From assembly GCA_900550685.1 (NCBI GenBank), contig URTS01000085.1, positions 1 through 8,021 on the forward strand: a stretch of DNA of 8,021 bases, written 5' to 3'. A program made the position numbers and the translations under genes. The notes beneath the pieces were generated by a model. That model made no database searches, was not told the DNA's origin, and saw only the letters and a list, made by a program, of their open reading frames with translations. This DNA comes from an uncultured Oscillibacter sp. (lineage in GTDB: Bacteria; Bacillota; Clostridia; Oscillospirales; Oscillospiraceae). This document shows, in pieces, positions 5,460-8,021 of the stretch (positions are counted from its first letter, which is position 1; each line of letters begins with the position of its first letter).

Positions 5460-6203
5460 TCAGTTTTCCAGAGCGGCATAATCCGCGTCGCTCACCGGCT
5501 CGCACCACTCGTTGGAGGTGTTTTCACCGGGGACCTCCACCGCCAGGTGGCTGAACCAGCTGTGGGCCTTGGCACCGTGCCAGTGCTTTACTTCCGCAGG
5601 GATGGTGACCACATCGCCGGGCTTCAGGCTTCGGGCGGGCTTGCCCTCCTCCTGATACCAGCCCTCGCCCTCCACGCACAGCAGCAACTGACCGCCGCCC
5701 TGGGCGGCGTGGTGGATGTGCCAGTTGTTGCGGCAGCCGGGCTCGAAGGTGACGTTGGCTACAAATACCGTCTCCTTGGGGTCCGTGAGGGGCTTGAGAT
5801 AGCTCTGACCCACAAAATACTTGGCGTAGGCGGTGTTGGGGTCGCCCTGGCCGAAGAAGCCGCCGTGATTTTCTGGCTCGTTCTCATCGTAGATCTCCTT
5901 GGCCATATTGAAGGCGGCCCAAGCGTTGGGCCAGCCGGCGTAGAAGGCCAGGTGAGTCAGGATCTCCGCCATCTCTGTCTTGGTGACGCCGTTGGCCTTT
6001 GCGGTGGAGAGGTGGTATTTCAGGGAAGAGTCGGTGATGCCCTTGCTGATGAGGGCGGTGATGGTGACGATGGAGCGGGTCTTTAGGGGGAGCAGCTCCT
6101 CCCGGGACCAGACCTCACCGAAGAGCACATCGTCGTTCAGCTCCGCGAATTTGGGGGCGAAGTTTCCCAGGGCATCCCGCCCGGCTGTTTGTTTCACTGC
6201 CAT
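5460..6203 (-). CDS. Carboxymuconolactone decarboxylase-cupin fusion protein
   Basis: This 247-residue protein joins two domains. Residues about 15-108 form a carboxymuconolactone decarboxylase (CMD/AhpD-like) alpha-helical domain with LLPLKTRSIVTITALISKG (37-55) and TKTEMAEILTHLAFYAGWPNAWAA (74-97). It lacks the CxxC pair of AhpD peroxidase partners, so peroxide reduction by that mechanism is unlikely. Residues about 140-225 form a cupin barrel: WHIHHAAQGGGQ (161-172) holds the metal-site histidines (H162, H164), followed by GEGWYQEEGKPARSLKPGD (178-196), TIPAEVKHWHGA (200-211) and another ligand region (H207/H209). Proteins of this build are annotated 'carboxymuconolactone decarboxylase family/cupin' and usually have no proven substrate. 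The start has AGGAGGT 9 bases upstream. It is the first gene of the MerR-controlled minus operon, so a role in response to reactive aldehydes, quinones or similar compounds is inferred. Confidence 0.9.
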   Translation of the reverse strand: MAVKQTAGRDALGNFAPKFAELNDDVLFGEVWSREELLPLKTRSIVTITALISKGITDSSLKYHLSTAKANGVTKTEMAEILTHLAFYAGWPNAWAAFNMAKEIYDENEPENHGGFFGQGDPNTAYAKYFVGQSYLKPLTDPKETVFVANVTFEPGCRNNWHIHHAAQGGGQLLLCVEGEGWYQEEGKPARSLKPGDVVTIPAEVKHWHGAKAHSWFSHLAVEVPGENTSNEWCEPVSDADYAALEN

Positions 6204-6250
6204 ATGAATAAAACCTCCTGTGGATTTTGATACGTGTTTGGTCCGTCTTA

Positions 6251-6276
6251 CGGGCCGGCATTGCGCTTCCGGCCCG
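6251..6276 (-). other. GC-rich hairpin in the 5' leader of the CMD-cupin operon
   Basis: CGGGCCGG (6251-6258) and CCGGCCCG (6269-6276) form a perfect 8-bp stem with a 10-base loop. It lies in the roughly 120-base untranslated leader of the minus-strand transcript. No T-run follows in either direction, so it is not a terminator; it may stabilise the mRNA or be incidental. Confidence 0.5.
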
Positions 6277-6297
6277 GTCAGCCCGGTAAGTTGATGG

Positions 6298-6327
6298 TTG
6301 ACAGTGCATACCGTTTCATGCTATACT
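6298..6327 (+). promoter_or_regulatory. Promoter of the merR-family gene
   Basis: TTGACA (6298-6303) and TATACT (6322-6327) are 18 bp apart, close to the vegetative consensus. Transcription should begin near 6334, just before the MerR dyad at 6339-6358, so the regulator bound there would sit across its own early transcribed region and could repress itself. Confidence 0.75.
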
Positions 6328-6330
6328 GAT

Positions 6331-6361
6331 ATCATAATACTTAAAGCTGACTTTAAGTCAA
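6331..6361 (-). promoter_or_regulatory. MerR-type promoter with 19-bp spacer and operator dyad
   Basis: Read on the minus strand, TTGACT (6361-6356) and TATGAT (6336-6331) are separated by 19 bp, longer than the normal 17. A perfect inverted repeat, ACTTAAAG (6339-6346) and CTTTAAGT (6351-6358) with a 4-base gap, fills most of the spacer. A long spacer with a dyad inside is the known signature of promoters activated by MerR-family proteins, which twist the DNA to realign the boxes. The arms resemble those reported for the AdhR/NmlR-like branch. It drives the CMD-cupin and flavodoxin genes. Confidence 0.85.
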
Positions 6362-6392
6362 GAGCGGTTTCATCGGAAAGGATGAATTTTTT

Positions 6393-6833
6393 ATGAATTA
6401 TTCCATTGGAGAGGTGTCCCGGATGTTTGACCTGCCGGCCTCCACCCTGCGGTACTACGATAAGGAGGGACTTCTGCCCCACATTCAGCGGCAGGGCACC
6501 GGCATCCGCCGCTTCGACCAGCAGACCATTGAGGCGCTGCGGGTCATTGAATGCCTGAAAAAGTCCGGTATGGAGATCAAGGACATCAAGCAGTTCATGG
6601 CCTGGTGTGCCGAGGGACCGGCCACCTACGGCCAGCGGCTGGAGATGTTCCGGCAGCAGCGGGCCAAGGTAGAGCAGGAGATGGCCCGGCTGGAAAAGAC
6701 CCTGGCCATGATCGACTTCAAGTGCTGGTACTATTCTCAGGCGGTGGCCACCGGCAGCGAGGACTTCACCGCAGCCATTCCGGAGGGCCTGCCGGAGGAG
6801 GTGCGAAAGCTGTACGACGTTTCCCACACCTGA
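6393..6833 (+). CDS. MerR family transcriptional regulator (AdhR-like)
   Basis: This 146-residue regulator has an N-terminal MerR winged helix-turn-helix (1-70): YSIGEVSRMFDLPASTLRYY (3-22), DKEGLLPH (23-30), then RRFDQQTIEALRVIECLKKSGMEIKDIKQF (39-68). A dimerisation coiled coil follows at about 80-110. The C-terminal portion is short and has no drug-binding domain, as in aldehyde or thiol-stress MerR proteins. C54 lies in the helix after the wing, where I recall B. subtilis AdhR having its sensing cysteine; C72 and C111 are also present. The start at 6393 has AAAGGA about 10 bases upstream. It is divergent from the CMD-cupin/flavodoxin operon, and the MerR-type promoter between them is its likely target, with probable autoregulation. 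The inducer is unknown; a reactive electrophile is inferred from the family. Confidence 0.9.
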   Translation: MNYSIGEVSRMFDLPASTLRYYDKEGLLPHIQRQGTGIRRFDQQTIEALRVIECLKKSGMEIKDIKQFMAWCAEGPATYGQRLEMFRQQRAKVEQEMARLEKTLAMIDFKCWYYSQAVATGSEDFTAAIPEGLPEEVRKLYDVSHT

Positions 6834-6881
6834 ATCCCGGCAGCCCGGATAGGGCAGACTGACGGCATGGAGGAAAACGAT

Positions 6882-8021
6882 ATGGATATGCATGTACTTT
6901 TAAAAGAAGCGGAACGGATGAAAGAGACGATCACGGCGGACCGCCGGACCCTGCACCAGAACCCGGAGGCGGGGACTGACCTGCCGGAGACGGCGGCCTA
7001 TGTGAAGCGGCGGCTGGAGGAGATGGGCTATGCGCCCCGGGACCTGGCCGGGGGCGTCACGGCGGACATCACCGGAGCGGACACCGGCCGGTGCATCCTG
7101 CTGCGGGCGGATATGGACGCCCTGCGGATTCGGGAGGAGACGGGCCTGGAATTCCGGTCCAAAAACGGAAATATGCACGCCTGCGGCCATGACTGCCACA
7201 CCGCCATGCTGCTGGGAGCCGCCCAGCTGCTGCGGCAGCATCAGGAGGAGCTGCAAGGCACGGTGCGGCTGGTGTTCCAGCCGGACGAGGAGGGCTTCAC
7301 CGGAGCCAAGGCCATGCTGGCGGCGGGGATCTTGGAGGGAGCGCCCCGGCCCCAGGCGGCCATGGCCCTCCACGTCAATTCCGCCACACCGTCGGGCCTG
7401 GTGCTGTGCGGTCGGGGGACCTTCATGGCGGGCTGCACCCTGTTCCGCATCACAGTGAAGGGCGTGGGCTGCCACGGCGCCATGCCGGAAACCGGGGTGG
7501 ACCCCATCAACATTGCCGCCCACATTTACCTGTCCCTTCAAGAACTGATCGCCCGGGAGCTGGCGGCCAAAACCCCGGCGGTGGTGACAGTGGGCCGTTT
7601 CTGCGGCGGCGAGGCGCCCAACATCATTCCCGGAGACTGCGTAATGGAGGGGACCATCCGCACCTTTGACCGGGATGTGACCGCCCGGCTGATGGTCCGG
7701 ATCGGAGAACTGGCGGAAAACACGGCCAGAGCCTTCCGGGGCAGCGCCGTGGTGGAGGAACTGGCCTCGGCTCCGCCCCTGAAAAACGATCCGGACCTGG
7801 TGAACCGCATGGCGGACTGGGCCGGGGAGCTGCTGGGGAAACAGAGCGTGTACCGGCTGGACCAGGGGGGCATGGGCTCCGAGGACTTCGCCTCCTATAC
7901 CTATGAGGTGCCCAGTGCCTACCTGCTGCTGGGGGCCGGAACGCCGCAGGAGGACCCCCGCTACGGAAAGCCCATGCACAATGAGGCCGTGGTGTTCAAT
8001 GAGGACATTCTGCCGCTGGGG
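6882..8021 (+). CDS. M20 family amidohydrolase (M20D, N-acyl amino acid hydrolase-like), 3' end outside window
   Basis: This is a metallopeptidase-fold amidohydrolase, 380 residues visible and open at the window end; M20D proteins are usually about 390-400, so little is missing. Family motifs are intact: DRRTLHQNPE (20-29), RADMDAL (75-81), metal site HACGHDCHT (99-107, with C101, H103, H106), FQPDEEG (132-138, catalytic Glu136/137), ALH (H164) and MHNE (365-368). The middle (about 180-290) is the dimerisation 'lid' domain. Such enzymes cleave N-acyl or N-aminoacyl amides (hippurate, N-acetyl amino acids, auxin conjugates); the substrate here cannot be told. The start at 6882 is preferred because GGAGG lies 8 bases upstream; in-frame ATGs at 6867, 6888 and 6918 are alternatives. 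It follows merR by 48 bases with no terminator seen, so co-transcription with merR is possible. Confidence 0.9.
   Translation, partial: MDMHVLLKEAERMKETITADRRTLHQNPEAGTDLPETAAYVKRRLEEMGYAPRDLAGGVTADITGADTGRCILLRADMDALRIREETGLEFRSKNGNMHACGHDCHTAMLLGAAQLLRQHQEELQGTVRLVFQPDEEGFTGAKAMLAAGILEGAPRPQAAMALHVNSATPSGLVLCGRGTFMAGCTLFRITVKGVGCHGAMPETGVDPINIAAHIYLSLQELIARELAAKTPAVVTVGRFCGGEAPNIIPGDCVMEGTIRTFDRDVTARLMVRIGELAENTARAFRGSAVVEELASAPPLKNDPDLVNRMADWAGELLGKQSVYRLDQGGMGSEDFASYTYEVPSAYLLLGAGTPQEDPRYGKPMHNEAVVFNEDILPLG

Noticed and set aside
6115..6309. Short minus-strand frame starting in the CMD-cupin leader
   Set aside because: No ribosome binding site, and most of it overlaps the CMD-cupin gene out of frame.
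6900..7979. A 359-codon minus-strand frame opposite the M20 gene
   Set aside because: The plus strand carries complete M20 metal-binding motifs; the opposite frame is a compositional shadow.
1..8021. CRISPR array, tRNA, rRNA or insertion sequence
   Set aside because: No regularly spaced repeats, tRNA-like cloverleaf, rRNA sequence or transposase was seen on either strand.

Overview
The window is GC-rich with tightly packed genes. It looks like chromosomal DNA from a clostridial Firmicute, probably a high-GC gut lineage near the Oscillospiraceae. The reasons are the S18-type ribosomal protein end, AGGAGG-type ribosome binding sites, TTGACA/TATAAT-like promoters, a short-signal lipoprotein ModA, and a CMD-cupin/flavodoxin/MerR module of the sort common in anaerobic Firmicutes. 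Taxonomy is inferred from sequence character only.

Layout, left to right. Bases 1-187 are the 3' end of rpsR (ribosomal protein S18), closed by a strong terminator. A sigma-A-like promoter (343-370) then starts a molybdenum block on the plus strand: a stand-alone MOSC protein (427-861), overlapped by 4 bp by a MoaB/MogA-fold molybdopterin-binding protein with a cysteine-rich tail (858-1877), and a hairpin. The molybdate ABC transporter follows: lipoprotein ModA (1964-2878), a hairpin and a structured 270-bp gap, permease ModB (3152-3841), and ATPase ModC (3838-4887), which overlaps modB by 4 bp. A 14-bp perfect bidirectional terminator (4922-4954) separates modC from the convergent minus-strand genes.

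The minus-strand operon, from a promoter near 6331-6361, encodes a carboxymuconolactone decarboxylase-cupin fusion (6203-5460) and a short flavodoxin (5431-4964). It is divergent from a MerR-family regulator (6393-6833). The shared intergenic region holds a TTGACT-N19-TATGAT promoter with a perfect 8+8 dyad in the long spacer, the classic MerR-activated layout, and a separate near-consensus promoter for merR. Downstream of merR, in the same direction, an M20-family amidohydrolase (6882 to the window end) is open at its 3' end.

The block 427-4887 should import molybdate (ModABC) and handle molybdenum cofactor (MOSC and MPT-binding proteins). The block 4964-6833 looks like a self-contained redox or electrophile-stress module under MerR control. 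The most unusual stretch is the modA-modB gap. It carries a second copy of the modB ribosome binding site and start (20 of 24 bases identical, offset 147 bp), a 20-codon leader ORF in frame with modB behind a single TAA, and hairpins that compete with both Shine-Dalgarno sequences. It could be a cis-regulatory leader, perhaps a molybdenum cofactor riboswitch, or the scar of a partial duplication. I could not verify a riboswitch match without a covariance search.
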